Shown here piece by piece: positions 10,414-23,625 of a DNA stretch of 64,000 nucleotides (the first letter of the stretch is position 1; every line of letters begins with the position of its first letter). This DNA is from Obelidium mucronatum (Eukaryota; Chytridiomycota; Chytridiomycetes; Chytridiales; Chytriomycetaceae): contig JAIVFH010000028.1 of NCBI GenBank assembly GCA_025765595.1, positions 186,001 through 250,000 on the forward strand, read 5' to 3'. Made by a program: the position numbers and the translations under genes. The notes under the pieces are model-generated. The model saw nothing but the letters and a program-made list of their open reading frames with translations, made no database searches and was not told where the DNA came from.

Positions 10414-13400
10414 ATGGACACCCGCCTTACTTCGCCACTTTCGCTTGTTGAAAGCGTTGTTCTCGCGACAGCGCCGGACGAGCGCGCGGCGGCCGTGGCG
10501 AAAGCAACGTCCGTTGAGCAGCAGCGGCGACTCGCGGCACTTGCGCTCGACGCCGAATACTCGTTTGCTGCTGCCAGTGGCCAGGACGCGGACCCGCAGC
10601 CAAACAACGCGAACGCGCGCGATGCAAACACGGTCGCGCTGCCCAGTGCGCGCTCGCTGCTGCTGCGGCAGGCGCTGGCGGCGAAGTCTTCGGGTTCGAG
10701 TTCGAGTCCTAGCAACGTCGTCGCTGCCGCCAGGGCGCTGTTTGGCGACGCGGACAGCAACACTGCAATCCGCTGGACCTCCGAGGACACGGACGCACAC
10801 TCGGAATACTCGGAACACGCGGACCACGCGGACCACGCGGCTGTCGCCGAAAACAACAACTCAGACTTTGCCGCCGACGCCGCGCGACTGGCGGCGACGC
10901 AAGACGCGGCGCGCGCCGAGCCGTCGCAATGGGCGGCGCTGGCAAAGAAGACAGCCGCTTCGCTGGGCGCAGGCCCAAACGCTACCGACTCAGCCGTGTA
11001 CGCCGCCGGCCGCGATCTGCTCGCCCGCCTGGCCCACGGCGCCCAGCTGCTCGACGCGGAGGGCTGCGACCAGCTGCCTGGCCTCTTCCACAAGGTGTAC
11101 TCGTTCCTGCCGCTACCAAGCCCAGATCCATTCTCTCTGCTGACCCTCGAGCAGATGGACGCGATTGCTGCCTTCAACAAGGAGTACTGGTTCAAGAGCC
11201 AATACTATGTCGACGCCTATCTCAAGAAACTAGCTGCCTCGCTCATCCACAGTCATTCGAGTCTCAACGGGAATCCTTCTCCAATCCCTGCCAATCTTGA
11301 TGCTCTGGTTCAAATGGACCTATTTTGTAACAAGAATCTGGCCGAAAGTGGTGGTTTGATGGACCTGGTGAAGGCTAATATTGTTTTTCGTATCTTGAAA
11401 TTTCAATTGGACTGTCTCAAGCGTTTTGATGTAGCTTGTTTTGAAAGGTTGGAACCCCTGGGCAGTTTTTTTTGTTCTCCATCCACCGAGTTTTTATATT
11501 CAACGTGTAATTTAATAGGTACATTCGAATGCCACGTTGGGGAACGTTTAATGAGGTTTGGACTTCAAAGACCTTTACCCAATCAAACAATAGCATGGAA
11601 ATGGTTCGTGATGATTAGTCGATTTGATACGAAAGTAAAATTAACCGATGTGTTTTTTTTATATTGCTACAGCCTCAGTGGCATACACCTAGATGGGAGG
11701 ATCGGGCTTTGGTGGATCAGTTTTTGGAACATATTTTCAAGACAGATGTGACCAAAACAATTGAATCCTACTCTGATTGGATTCATCTCCACATTGTCCA
11801 AGAAAAGTTTGCCTTTGTAAAGATTTGTCACTCGGATGAAGGAGAAAAATGGTTTGTGTTTTTTGTTGGGTCAAACGGAAAACGACGCTCAACAATACTT
11901 CCCCCCTTTTTTTTTTTAAAAAAAAAGGCACCATCTTGTTGGTCCTAGCCAGCTACAAACCCTTCTAAATAGCATTGTTCTTTTATTTGAGCCTGAATCA
12001 CGTCCAGAGTTTCTTGCACCAATTGCCGGGTCAAAGACAGTCCTCCCCTTGTCTTTACAAAACGTTTCCTCCTTTGAAGTCAATGAATACGAAATCAATA
12101 CTTTTGCTCTGTATTCAAGCAACAGCGACTCCGCCGTGTTTGATTCCACATACACAATCATGGGATTAGATTTGAGCGGCGTAGTTCCTCATCGATCCAG
12201 CGTCGTGAAAGTGGATGGCGTCAGACCAGGTCGATACTCTCGCCATAATGTTGAAGTTCCCAGTTTCGATCAAGTTGAGCGTGGGATCGTTGTTGTGGAA
12301 GTTGTTGGTGCAGGGAAGAGATGTCGCGCTGTTTTGAAGAAGGTTCACTGTTTTCCTTTTTCTCACTTCTGACTTTATATTGATTATATATTTTCAAACA
12401 AATTGGAATAGGGGCTGTTTCGTGTGATTGAAGACATCACTATTAATGGACACGTGTTTTCGGTTGTGGATGAAAAGAATGCGAAGATTGATTCAATGTA
12501 CAATGTCTTTATGGCTGGTCACACGTTTGAGGTAAAATTATTTTAACTTTCTTGAAAATAGTTTATATATCATACATTGATTCCCTTTCTTATTGTTTTT
12601 TTTTTGGAACAGCCGCGAGCAGATGGAACCTTTTTGATTCCATTCACAAAGAATTCAAAAGCCGAGACACTCTTGATCACCCACAAGGGATACACATTCC
12701 CAGCTCGTTTCAACCACTGCACTGAAGAATACGCGCTCGACACCAAATGGCTATACAACCGCGAAGCGATTCGCAGTGGGAATACAATCACTGTCGCAGT
12801 GTGTCCGACTGTGAGGTTGACTGACCGAAATGTTCTTGTGAAGTTGCGGGACTTGGTTCCAAGTAGTACATCTTCCAGCGGAGGAGACGGTGGTGGTCCC
12901 ATCAAGGCGTTGATTTCAATCAAAATCGTGGCGGCAGATGGATTGGAAAGCGTCAAATTGTTGGAAGGTGTCAATGTGTATGATGACGCTGAAATCACAT
13001 TTGATCTCAATATTCCAGCAAAAGGTTTTTGATTTGATTTTGTACTGCTGTTTATTATTGAGGATTAGGTTTTTAATTGAGGGGGCTTATTTTTAGTGAA
13101 GAGCATTGAATTCAAGTTGACGCTTTCGATTCGTAATGTATCCAAAAAGGAGGATCAAGTTTTGGAGAATGTGAACTATGTGGAAGTCAATGGTATTGAT
13201 AATTCTACTACGATCGAGGCTGCGTTTTTGAAGAAGGATGAGGAGAATGGTTATCAAATGTTGGTGTTGGGGAAAAATGGTAAGTACGTTGGGATCCTCG
13301 TAGTACACTCCAAGAAATGACACTCTTTTTTTTGTTTCAGGGGAACCCAGAAAAAAATACAACGTCAACGTCTCCTTCAAGCATGAAGGCATCGAGTCGT

Positions 13401-16400
13401 TGATTAATCGATCACTCGTGACCAATGACGCTGGAGTGATTGAGTTGGGGCGTCTACAAGGAATAACGGGTGTTGGTGTAACGATTGGAGACACACCTGC
13501 CAAAGTGTGGGATATTTCTGGAATCTCATCATTGAACAATATTTCGACTCCACAGGCATTGGTGACTGTGGAGGAAACTCAACAACTTGTATTGCCGCTG
13601 AACGTTTCTGCGGAGCGAATGACGTCTTTTCCTGGGCTTTGGAACTTTGTCAGAGTTGATTCTCCCCAATTGTGAGTTGTATTTTGTTTGCATCTTGTTA
13701 GAAAAACTGCCATCTTATTTTTTTTGCTCGTGTCAGAATCATCTCATCCGCCCGAAATCACGTTTCGTTTCGTCCAATCAGCAAAAGTTCAAGTGAATTA
13801 GTAATTTCTGAAGGGCTGAAGGAGGGGTTATACAGTTTCAGTTGGCAATTCACGAAATCTTCCAGACACTCGTTCCAGATCAAAGTATCTCCTTCCACCA
13901 ATGTATCCAACGCCGCAACATCAGAACAGCCTGTTCCAGGGATCCGAAAAGAATTTAACGCCGGCTCTCAATTTGAATTTGACTTATTCCCAAAAACCAA
14001 ACCCCAAAAACTGAATCCAGCTCGCATCGTGGACGTTTCCCAAAACAAGCGCGGATTCGACATCAAACTTGCAAATCAAACTCCAACAACCCGCGTTCAC
14101 TGCATCGTATCTCTTTTCGCACGGGCCGACACGAGCATTGACGAGTTCGTGGACTTCAGTGCAGATCGGTCCACGATTCCAGCCGATGAAGTTTCTCGAT
14201 TGGATCCCAACACCCTTGCGTGTGGATATTCTCTGCCGCAGAGTTTGAATCCCGATTTGGAGTATGTTTTGAAACGGCGGAGAGATTTCGAGGAGAAGGG
14301 TGGGATTGTTGGGAATACACTCAAGAAACCGATGGCGGTTTTGGATTCTTGGGTGAGAAAAGCAACTTTTATGGCGCGGTTTTGGAACGTGAGGATTTAA
14401 TATAAGTAACATGGATTATATTTTTTTTTCGTATTATTTATAGGAATCGCGAAAAACCAGTTTATTGGATACGAATTTGGATGGTGCTGTTCAAAAGGAA
14501 TCTTTTCACCTTGACGGAATGCAACAGCAGCAACAGCAAATGTATCTGAGTCAGCAGCCTCCAGCTCCATATGCTGCTGCTCCTATTGCAGCATATTCTT
14601 ATTCTCCCACGTCTCCATCGTATTCGCCAACATCTCCTTCATATGGAACCATGTCTGGTGGACTTCGTGAAATGAAAAAGAAAAGGGCGGCGTTAAAACC
14701 ATTACCGCCAAAACTTGAGCAGTTGATCATGTATCGATTTGATCAAACCAACTATGGTATCACATCGTTGATTTGTGCGTGAGTTATAATCTGAGCAAAA
14801 CTTGTTTTTTTTTTTCCAGACTTCCTCGCACGAAACGGACCCTCTTTTTTCAACTTGAAACCATCGGATAACGGCTCCCTCTTCATTCCCTTTAACGAAA
14901 CTTTGAAATGCGAAGTCGCTTTCATTGTTGCAGATGAATCCTCGCGAACGCTATTGAAGCTCCAAGTGAACAATGAATCCCGCAACGAGCCAATCCCACG
15001 GACGGAAACCTCAGTCCGCCCAAACTGGTCCATCACAACGCCCATCAGTGAAATCCTCTCCAACTCCGCTCTCCACTCTGCAGGAGAAACCTTAACCGTC
15101 TCGCTGGGTTCGGACTACGCTGTACTCTCGGACCTACCCAAACTGTACTCGATTGCAGAATCCTTGGGGTCTCCCAGCGCAAAAATACCACTTTCCCAGT
15201 TCCGATTTATTACGACTTGGAACACTTTATCACCAGCGTCGAAAGCGGCGCGGTACAGCCAGTATTCGTGTCACGAGTTGAATTGTTTCTTGTATTTCAA
15301 AGACCCCGCGTTTTTCGCAAATGTAGTGAAACCCCACGTGTCAAGTAAATCCTGCAAATCGTTCATGGATCAGGTGTTGTTGGGGAATGTTGGGTATTGC
15401 AAAAATGCGTTGAAGGATGGATTGGTTTGGGAGAAATTGAATTTGGTGGAGAAGTTGTTGTTTGCAAAGCTTGTGCAGAGCAGTGGCGGTGGCGGTGATG
15501 AGGCGGGTGTTGTTTCCAAGTGGGTTGCGAATGCGTACAAGATGGTTTGTAAGAATGGGCCTTATATGGCGGCTAAGTCTGTCAAGAGGGAGAGGTTGTT
15601 TCAGCTTTTGAGAAACTCTGGTGAGTTTTTTTTTTCTTTTTGTGAAGAGAGATGAGGGTAAGGGGTTTTTTTATCTGAACTTTTTGCACTACGTAGAAAG
15701 ATAAACCAGAACCGCCTACAAGGAGATCCATGAGGGTGCGGAGAGAAAGAGGCGCAGACTCTGATGATGATACGGATGGATTTTGTGTTGAAGAACAAGA
15801 AGGAGGAGAATATGAGGGATCCGCAGGTTTTCGTTCGGCGGATATGAGATTCATGGACACCAGAGCAGTCGAAATTGCCCCAAAAGCAAAGTTCTTTGAA
15901 CCTCCTCCCGCCTACAAGCGAGTTGGCCGAACGACACTACTGGAACAGACTTGCGATGGCAAAACGAAAAAGGTATCGAAATCAATGACTTTTGGAGAGA
16001 CTTTTTCAAGTCTGGAGAATCGAATTTCGTGTCTGAGGTGAGAAAGCTCTTCGATATTATTGAGCCCCCGAGGATAGTGTACTTATAAAACACCTGTTTC
16101 TCTGTCTCTTCCTATCGGACCATTTGCTGCTTTTTAGAATATTGAAGATGTGTTGGTTGGTGGTGACTTCACTGAGATCATGCTTGCGCTGGCAGGTTTT
16201 GGGAATTGGCTTCTCGTCCGTAACGACAAATGCTTTCGAGACCCAAAAAGTTGATGAAGTCAGTCTCGCTATTAAATCAAATGTTCCCTCAATTGTGTAC
16301 CACAAGGAGTTCAAGGTTGGATTGTTTCTTTTATATTTTTTAGGAAAGGTTCGCTAAATATTTCAAACAGGAATCTGAGACGAAAAGCCTTCAGTCTATC

Positions 16401-18452
16401 ATTTGCAATGTCCAGTTCTACGACCCTGATAATTCCGAAGTCCAAGACGAAGACAGCCTTGAATGGATTCCACAATACATCAATCCTCAGAATGGACACA
16501 AGTTCCTTGCCGGAAAGGTATATGCCATGCAAGTCGCTTTGACCAACACAATGGCCACCCCTTACCTTACTTCCTGCCTTGGTGACGATTCCATCTGGGT
16601 CGTTGGCTGTTAAATGCTCTCCAATCAAAACCCACCACTTTACTCTCCAAGCGTTCACAACGATTCTAGAAACGTATCACTTTTACTTTGCATGCTGCTG
16701 GAGAGTTTGACCAGTATCCAATTCACCTCGCGGACCGCAAGAACAATATCATCGCTTCCAGCCCAGCATTCAAACTTGTGGTTGTTGAAACGATTGAAAA
16801 GTCAATGTTGATGGATTTGCAAGGAGGAATTACTTGGTCTTATGTGAGCGAGCATGGCACCGACGATGAAGTGTTGGATTGGCTCAAGAGTGAGGAGAAC
16901 GCCGTCAGTGGGGAGATCATTTTGGATATTATAGAGAGATTGGAAAAAAATGCGGGGCTCTGGCTGAAAGTTGTTGATTTATTGCGACTTCGCGGATGCT
17001 ATTGTCGAGAGGCATGGGCGTTGAGTGTCAAACACGGGTCTGAGGAGCATCTCATTCAATGGCTGTTTTCCGAAAAGGCGAGAGATTTGTCCTATTTGAA
17101 GGCGGGAGATCGTGAACGGGATGACTTTGTGGAAGGAAATCAGGATATCTACTCATACTGGCCTTTGATTAATGCACGAGGTGGGGTGTTTTGTTTTTTT
17201 GATGGCTTTTGTTCACCAAGTTTCTGATACGTTCTTTTAAAAAAAAAAGCACATGAGATCGGGCAAAAGTCTCGTGCAAATAACAGGGAATTTATTGAAA
17301 CTTATTCCAAGTTCTTGCTGTATTTGCTTGTCAAGCCTGTCGCTCGCCATACTTGTAGGGATCATATTTCCCTCATTTGCTATCTCCTGCTTCAGGACAG
17401 ATTCAGTGAAGCCTTGGTTCGCTTCAATCACTTGAAAGAAGAAATTGCCTCAAACAGAGTTCAATTGGATATGGAAATCCAAATGGACTACTTGGCTGCA
17501 TGGTTCGACTTTATTGATCAGTCCGCGTTGGTTGGATCGGCATCGTTGCAAACGGCTCGATCAGTAGGAATCAAGTATAAAGACTATCCTGTTAAACACT
17601 GGAACGAACTTTTCGCATCTATTCTTGCCCGCGTTAATGAATTTGACGAGTTCTACTCTGAAGCTACTTCGAATGACGGAACCAGTACTGGACCACAAGC
17701 CACAAAAGTCTGAACTGTCTGCAGAACCGTCTCTTACATTCAGCATTCTTTCTGGCGATTCTGGGGCGCTTGGATCTCTTCGTTTTGCGTATTCTAATCT
17801 CAGAAGATGCGATGTCAGGTTCTACGCACTTAATTTGGAAATGGAATTCTCTTCCAGACCTTTTGCAATCGCATCTCGATTTAAAGGAACGGGTTCTGTT
17901 ACCAGTGGTGATTCCACGACACTTATGACACAGCCACACCAAACAATGGTGGTGGAATTTCCCGTTGGTTCAGGCGAATTGACAGTGCCAGTGCCAACAT
18001 CCATCAAGCGAGGAAACGTGGCTGTGGAATCGTTTGCATTGAATGGTACTATTTCTCAAATTCGCGTTGCCTCAGAGACTAGCTTGAAGGTGTTGTTTAT
18101 GGAGCGCAAGGGGATTTTGCAAGTTCTTAAGGGTGATGATTCAAAAACTAAATCTGAAGGTCCCGCTGATGAATGGGCTTTGGCATCGGCAATGAATGAC
18201 TCTACTGATGTTCGTTTGCTTGCTTCTCGGCACTTTAAGCCCGTTGGCTCTGTGTATGTCAAGACTTACGCGAAACTGAACGATGGCCGCGAAGTCTTCT
18301 ACAAGGATGGATATTCTGATATTTTGGGTCGATTTGAATACGTCAGTTTGAGTAATACTGAAATTCTGGCCAAAGTTGAGTTGTTTGCAGTGTTGGTCAG
18401 CAGTGAGGAATATGGCGACGCGGTTTTCACAGCCAAACCACCGAAAGTGTAG
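10414..18452 (+). CDS. Giant beta-rich protein of unknown function (about 2,313 aa)
   Basis: Sixteen exons with closing phases: 10414-11447, 11519-11603, 11673-11851, 11928-12342, 12412-12531, 12613-13024, 13097-13279, 13341-13671, 13737-14352, 14444-14756, 14820-15620, 15701-16037, 16138-16315, 16371-16598, 16670-17180, 17250-18452. The middle is a series of beta-sandwich-like stretches; the C-terminus carries VKTYAKLNDGREVFYKDGY and YVSLSN. From memory this matches a large conserved alpha-2-macroglobulin-like family of protists and some bacteria with no assigned function; no thioester motif or signal peptide is visible. The frame slips by +1 at about 15908, 15957, 16197 and 17682. Removing one base at each restores family-like sequence and makes the total length divisible by three. 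The 5' coding end is very GC-rich. AATAAA lies at 18466. Confidence 0.7.
14600..14641 (+). repeat. Two perfect YSPTSPS heptads inside the giant protein
   Basis: Two back-to-back copies of YSPTSPS, the consensus heptad of the RNA polymerase II C-terminal domain, lie in a Gln/Pro/Ala-rich linker of the giant protein (exon 10), just after YS and before YG. They are coding repeats, not tandem DNA of another origin. Confidence 0.9.
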
Positions 18453-18671
18453 TATTTTGCGATGAAATAAAAAGTTCATCCTTTCGTCATTTGAGTGGAA
18501 ATTGTTGAATATCTAACCGCCGTGTGGGACCGTTGAACAATGGAGAATATTTCTGACGGTTGGAAATCTCCAAAATCGGAAGAGCTCACGCCAAAGCCCC
18601 AAACCTGCGATCCTTCAAACCACTATTGATTTGGAGGAGCAAAAGAAACCTTCTCAAAGCCACCTTCAACA

Positions 18672-21600
18672 ATGGCCGATGGAGCAGGAATCACACGTTA
18701 TCTGAACGAGTCGCTTCGGATCACGAAAGCACTGCAAACTTTTCTAGGAAACGCGACACGCTTGCGAAGTACAATATGCCACGGCGCTAGGTGCGTTTCT
18801 CGAGATCGATGGTGCCTTGCTCGATAAATTAAAAAAATATATGTTGAAAATACAGCTCAGGCATGTTATACTCTCAAGGAAACGGTGGAGAGCAAAGTCG
18901 AAACCGAAGGGAAATTACAAACTTCGTAAGCTTGGAACGGTTCCTTCTGATATATCAGCGTGTTAACTATTCATGGGGTGATTCCCTTGCTTCTTGTTTC
19001 TAGTCCATTAAAACAGGCTGTCGTGGATCTTATCAAGGGAGCTGGAAAAATAGCTGATGCTCGCGTAAGATATATATTCTTCAATGGTGGAGCGGCGTGG
19101 TTGTAATACTCACCATCTTCAAAACCAAGTATGGGTTTGCTGGCACAATGAAGAAAACGATACTGGATCCATTTTCAGCAACAACATCAGATCTTCAGCT
19201 TATTCTCGATTCTGTAAATATCCCCTGTCTTTTTCAATTTTTGTTGTAATTGCTTATGAAATTGGTAGAAACTGAACGAAATCGAGAACATGCAAAATCC
19301 ACTTATTGAAACATTCGAGGCTTATAAAAAGGTATGCATTTTGGTTGAGAGGATTCTGAAAAAAACGCACACTTGAACAAACCCAAAAAATCCAACAGTT
19401 GAAGGCGTCACATGAAATCAACAAGGAAAGTGCCAACGAGGCAAAAGAGGCGGTGGCAAAGGCGCAACAAGATAATCCTCAAAAACGAAAAGAGTTGGAT
19501 AAACTGACTCAAAAATCAAGTGCACTTGTTCAGAAGGCAATGCAATCTACGCAAGCGGTTTCTGATGCACAGGACGAACACGACAGAGCTCGTGATATAT
19601 ACTTGAGAGAAGTGCTGCCCAACTTTCAAAAGTCTCTCGTTGATTGGACCGAGCTTCGAAACAAGACCATCAAACATATGCTTATTGAGATGAAAAATCT
19701 AGAGCATATTGCTGTGGATAAGGCAGCAGAGGCCAACAATGTCGGAAAAGAAAGCGCGATTGCAATTGACGTTCAGAAAATTGTTTCCCAATTTGTAGAT
19801 ACTATTGTAGGTTTCGGTTTGAGTTTGAGGGCATCTCTTTTAAACACACACCTCTACTTCCCAGATTACTAAGGATATTGAAATCCGAAAAACGTCTGCG
19901 ACGTCAATTCGAGATTTGAAATCCCCCGCTCGAGCAGGAAAATTATATGTGAAGCGGAATGACTCTCCATTGTCGCCGTGGTCTATCCAATACTCAATAC
20001 TCAAAAATAATCGACTGTATATGTTTGATAATGCAGATGCGCATCAACCTCGAGAAGTAATTGTTCTTAATCGGTTATTGGAAGGAGGCGGCCATGGTGA
20101 ACATCCAAAGGGACGATCCCAATCTGATCGAGTGACGTCTGATTTCGCAATAATTCATACCGCACATCAATCATTATTTCAAAAAGGGAATTGTTTTCAG
20201 CTCTTGTTTCACGCAAATGCTGCGGTTACCTCGTTTCCTCTTGAGTCAAATTCAATGGAAACAAGTGAATCAGGCGATAATAGCTTCTTTTATCCGGAAG
20301 ACGACAGCAGCATCCTGCGTCAATCCATTAATAAAAAAGGGGAAGTCTCTGGAGATCGACAAATTGATCGTCGATACTACTTTATGCCTGTTGACAAGGA
20401 GCCTTCTCATCTTTGGATTGCGGCATTTGGAAGCAATGGGGCTAAAAACTGCTGGTGCGGAAAATGCTTATCCAATCAGCCAAGCAAGCTGGGACTCAGG
20501 CTGTGGATTCTCGAAGGGGCATCTCTGGGTGTGGAGCGTGGATCGAACGACAATTTTGGAGTTATGGTTCGCTTTGGAGGTTTGAAAATGTCAAGAACGG
20601 CATTCAAACAAGGTCCAAATCCAGCTTGGAATGAAGAGTTCTTTTTTGAGTATGGTCATTTTATCCTACCGTGACATGACTTCCCAACTAACTGTTTTCT
20701 CGTAGGAATGTAACATCCTGTACTCATTCCATACGATTATCAGTTAATTCTGGATTGAACTTGGATAATGGAGATTCTGAACTTGGATATATATTTTTCT
20801 CGCTTAACTCAATGAGTTTGGAAAGAAGAGTTGAAAATGTGGTATGTAAATTTTCCATTTGCCGATTCGCGCATTTATCAAAGCGATCAAAGATAAATCT
20901 TGTGGCACCTAATTCGGGTGGCCAAGAAAAGACAAGCAGTCAACCATCAATCAAAGTAGCCTATCTCCTGACGGTGAGCTTTCATATAACATCAGCGGAT
21001 TATTAAGCAATGAAAAAAAAATTTCAGACAAGTCAATCTCTTCCAATGGACTCATATCAAGAGCTTATCACCATGCTATCTGTTCCCCCTCTGGAAGCTT
21101 TCCAGTTCTTGAGCGCCACTCTTCCTCATGACCACCGAGATGAATTCTACGACAGTTATTTAAACCTATTAATGGCCTTATCAACACCAATTTTACCCGC
21201 GCTTACATGCTTGATTGATCGAGAAATATCAACCACGGATGATCCCAATATCTTATTCCGAGGGAACTCTGTCCTCACAAAAATGCTTGAGCGCTTCATG
21301 CGGGTAGTTGGATCAGACTATGTAAAGGAAACACTGCAAGAGCCCATTGGGAATATAGTGCAAAACGGCTGGACTTATGAAATCGATCCAAATCGGATAC
21401 ATGTTTCAGAGGGTATGGATCCTGCAGAGGTATTGGAGCAGAATTGGAAAAAACTATTGCATCAAGTCGGAATAATATGGTCGGCCATCGATTGCTCTGT
21501 GGATATGTGCCCAATGTTGGTGATTGCGTTTCACTTTTGAATGTACCAACTAAACTCTTTCAAATAGAGCCTTGAAAGTCATATTCTCACGCATGAAAGC

Positions 21601-23160
21601 TTCGCTGAAGAAGAAATACGCTGAAGAAAAGTTCCAACAAATCGGGATCAGTGGGTTTATTTTCTTGAGGCTCTTCTGTGTTGCTATTTTGGCTGTGAGT
21701 TTCCTAATTGAGATTTTTTCGATCTTGCATTTCTTTGTTAACCATCATTTTCTAGCCTAAGCGGTTTGGCATTGTAGCTCAAGATCCGGATGCTCCAACA
21801 TTGCGAACATTAACACTAATAACGAAAATCATGCAGCATTTGGCCAACTTCAGTCAGTTTGGTGCCAAAGAGCGGCATATGGAGTATTCAAATGAATGGA
21901 TAAACTCCAATGCAACTGACATGAAAACATTTATCAATGACATTGCAGTAAGATTCCCATCCACATATTCAATCATTTTCGTTCTCAAAACTTACACACC
22001 GAAATTAAAAATAGTCTTTGCCTCCAAACACCGAACTCCCATCTCTATCTCATTTGCGAACTACAGACCCACATACTCTTGTATCCACTATGCATCGCTT
22101 TTTATCAACTCAAACATCGGTGTTTTCCAACTCCCCAAATGCCGCATCCCCAATTTGCAAGTCAATACTCGCAGCAATCGATAAACTAGACTCTGAGCTG
22201 GAACAGCTATCTCGAAAGCTTTTGGCAGAGAATCAAATAGCCCAACAAAAATACGAATCAAACATCAGGCTACGATCACCCCAAGTGAACCCCCCGAAAC
22301 GCCCTTCATCCGCCGTAGAAACCACTGATAAAAATATCGAGGCGCTACTACTCCCCGTGCAGCGACTTTCTGAAACTCAACGGTCGAAAACGCGGTCACA
22401 ACCAACAATATCAAGCCTCAAAGGAATATCATCACCTGCGTCTTCAATAAAACAGCCTGTACCCGTGTTTGTCAGCCGACCCAGCATCAAGTCTCCCATA
22501 CTACGACAGGGAACCACAACTTCACCACAAAAGCCCACCGAGAAATCATCCAAATCCAATAGCGAACGTACAAGCGAATCAACTAATAACAATCGTGCCT
22601 CCGTGTTTTCCAAAAATCGAATGTCAATGAGTGCTGAATGTTTAGTCGACGCCAAATACGAAGACCGGATTCCACCTATTATGCCAGTTGTATCCACAGT
22701 TTATTACACGAATAAGCCACCTGATTTTGGAGATGTGCATGAGTCTCCTTTAGTATCTAGTGCGGTTCAACAGTCGCCGAATACAGGCACACCCACTGGA
22801 CAGCGGTTGGGACAAACTCCGGACCAGCAAAAACAAGGGATTAGTGGATTCATGAATCGCTTCAAAGGTTCTGAGGCACCAGTCGTAACGAAAACTGGTT
22901 CTGCCAGGGATGGGCTGTCAAACGATGCTTCGCCAACAACAACCGCAGCGGAAGAGAAGCAGTTTACATTCATGACTCTTATCGGTGGTGGGACGGGGAA
23001 AAAGCATAATCATGTATCTGGTGCAACAGCGACAGCAACAACTGTTGCATCATTTCCACGAACAGGAGCATTGTATGGTAAAAGCTCTGAAGATGCTGCA
23101 AAGAGGAGCAAGGACGAAAATCAAAGTGATGAAAAGAAAGATAGCACAAAAGTTCTCTAG
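18672..23160 (+). CDS. F-BAR / PH / C2 / RasGAP protein
   Basis: Thirteen exons (18672-18790, 18856-18925, 19004-19064, 19130-19213, 19269-19331, 19399-19806, 19865-20649, 20706-20841, 20884-20973, 21028-21515, 21568-21694, 21756-21947, 22015-23160). In order the protein has an F-BAR coiled coil (exons 1-6), a PH-like domain, a C2 domain with LRLWILEGASL (exons 7-9), a RasGAP domain (exons 10-12), and a Ser/Thr-rich tail of about 380 aa. The RasGAP arginine finger lies in LFRGNS and the FLR motif in FLRLFCVAILAPKRFG, so catalysis is likely. Role by family: switching off Ras at curved membrane. Exon 1 needs one base removed near 18762-18765 to read RLEVQYATAL. In the same frame an ATG at 18540 is followed by a TGA at 18627, so I start at 18672. 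Confidence 0.85.
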
Positions 23161-23274
23161 AAAAGGAACCAAACCAAAAGTCAAAAGTTTTTATATTTAC
23201 TTATTTAATCGTTTTTCATTACAAATAAAAAAAATTAAATTAATATATATAATAAGTTGAAAAGCGCTTTAATT

Positions 23275-23625
23275 TTCAAAGCCTTGCAGGTACAATTTAC
23301 GCGAATGGTCTCCATGATTGTCGCCGCTGCCAACCTCAGTACTTTGCCGCCACTGCGTCGTCTGGAAGAAAAATCCCCTTTCTATGTTCCAGACAGCAAC
23401 TCTTTTTGATTGAGATTTGATTGCATGAGGTGTCTTCATGGGCAACGCGTTGCAAGTTGCCTCAATGCTCATAAAACAGGAAAGTGAACGAGTGGTAGAC
23501 TTGTGGCATTTTGGGGCGTTAATCACCAGGAATAGTTGAAAAGGGAGTGGCGGCGGTAGTTGCCGACGGTGGAGTTGCAAGGGTTGGTGAGATCAGTGAA
23601 GGGGTTCTGGCGCTGTCGATTTTTT
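23275..23625 (-). pseudogene. Broken duplicate of malonyl-CoA decarboxylase and its upstream neighbour
   Basis: The minus strand holds two joined relics in the same order as their sources. 23625-23485 matches the small Ser/Pro gene at 26758-27156 (TPSLISPTLATPPSATTAATPFS against SPSLTSPTPSTPPSPTTAATPFS). 23470-23275 matches exon 2 of malonyl-CoA decarboxylase (ALPMKTPHAIKSQSKR against ALPMKTPHEIESESKR, then DNHGD against DDHGD). The roughly 700 bp between them in the source is deleted. Frames are not continuous and no start remains, so this is dead sequence. From 23626 to 24150 I see no gene. Confidence 0.85.

Noticed and set aside
18627..18629. TGA read as tryptophan in the F-BAR gene leader
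   Set aside because: No other gene in the window needs a non-standard code; starting at 18672 avoids it.
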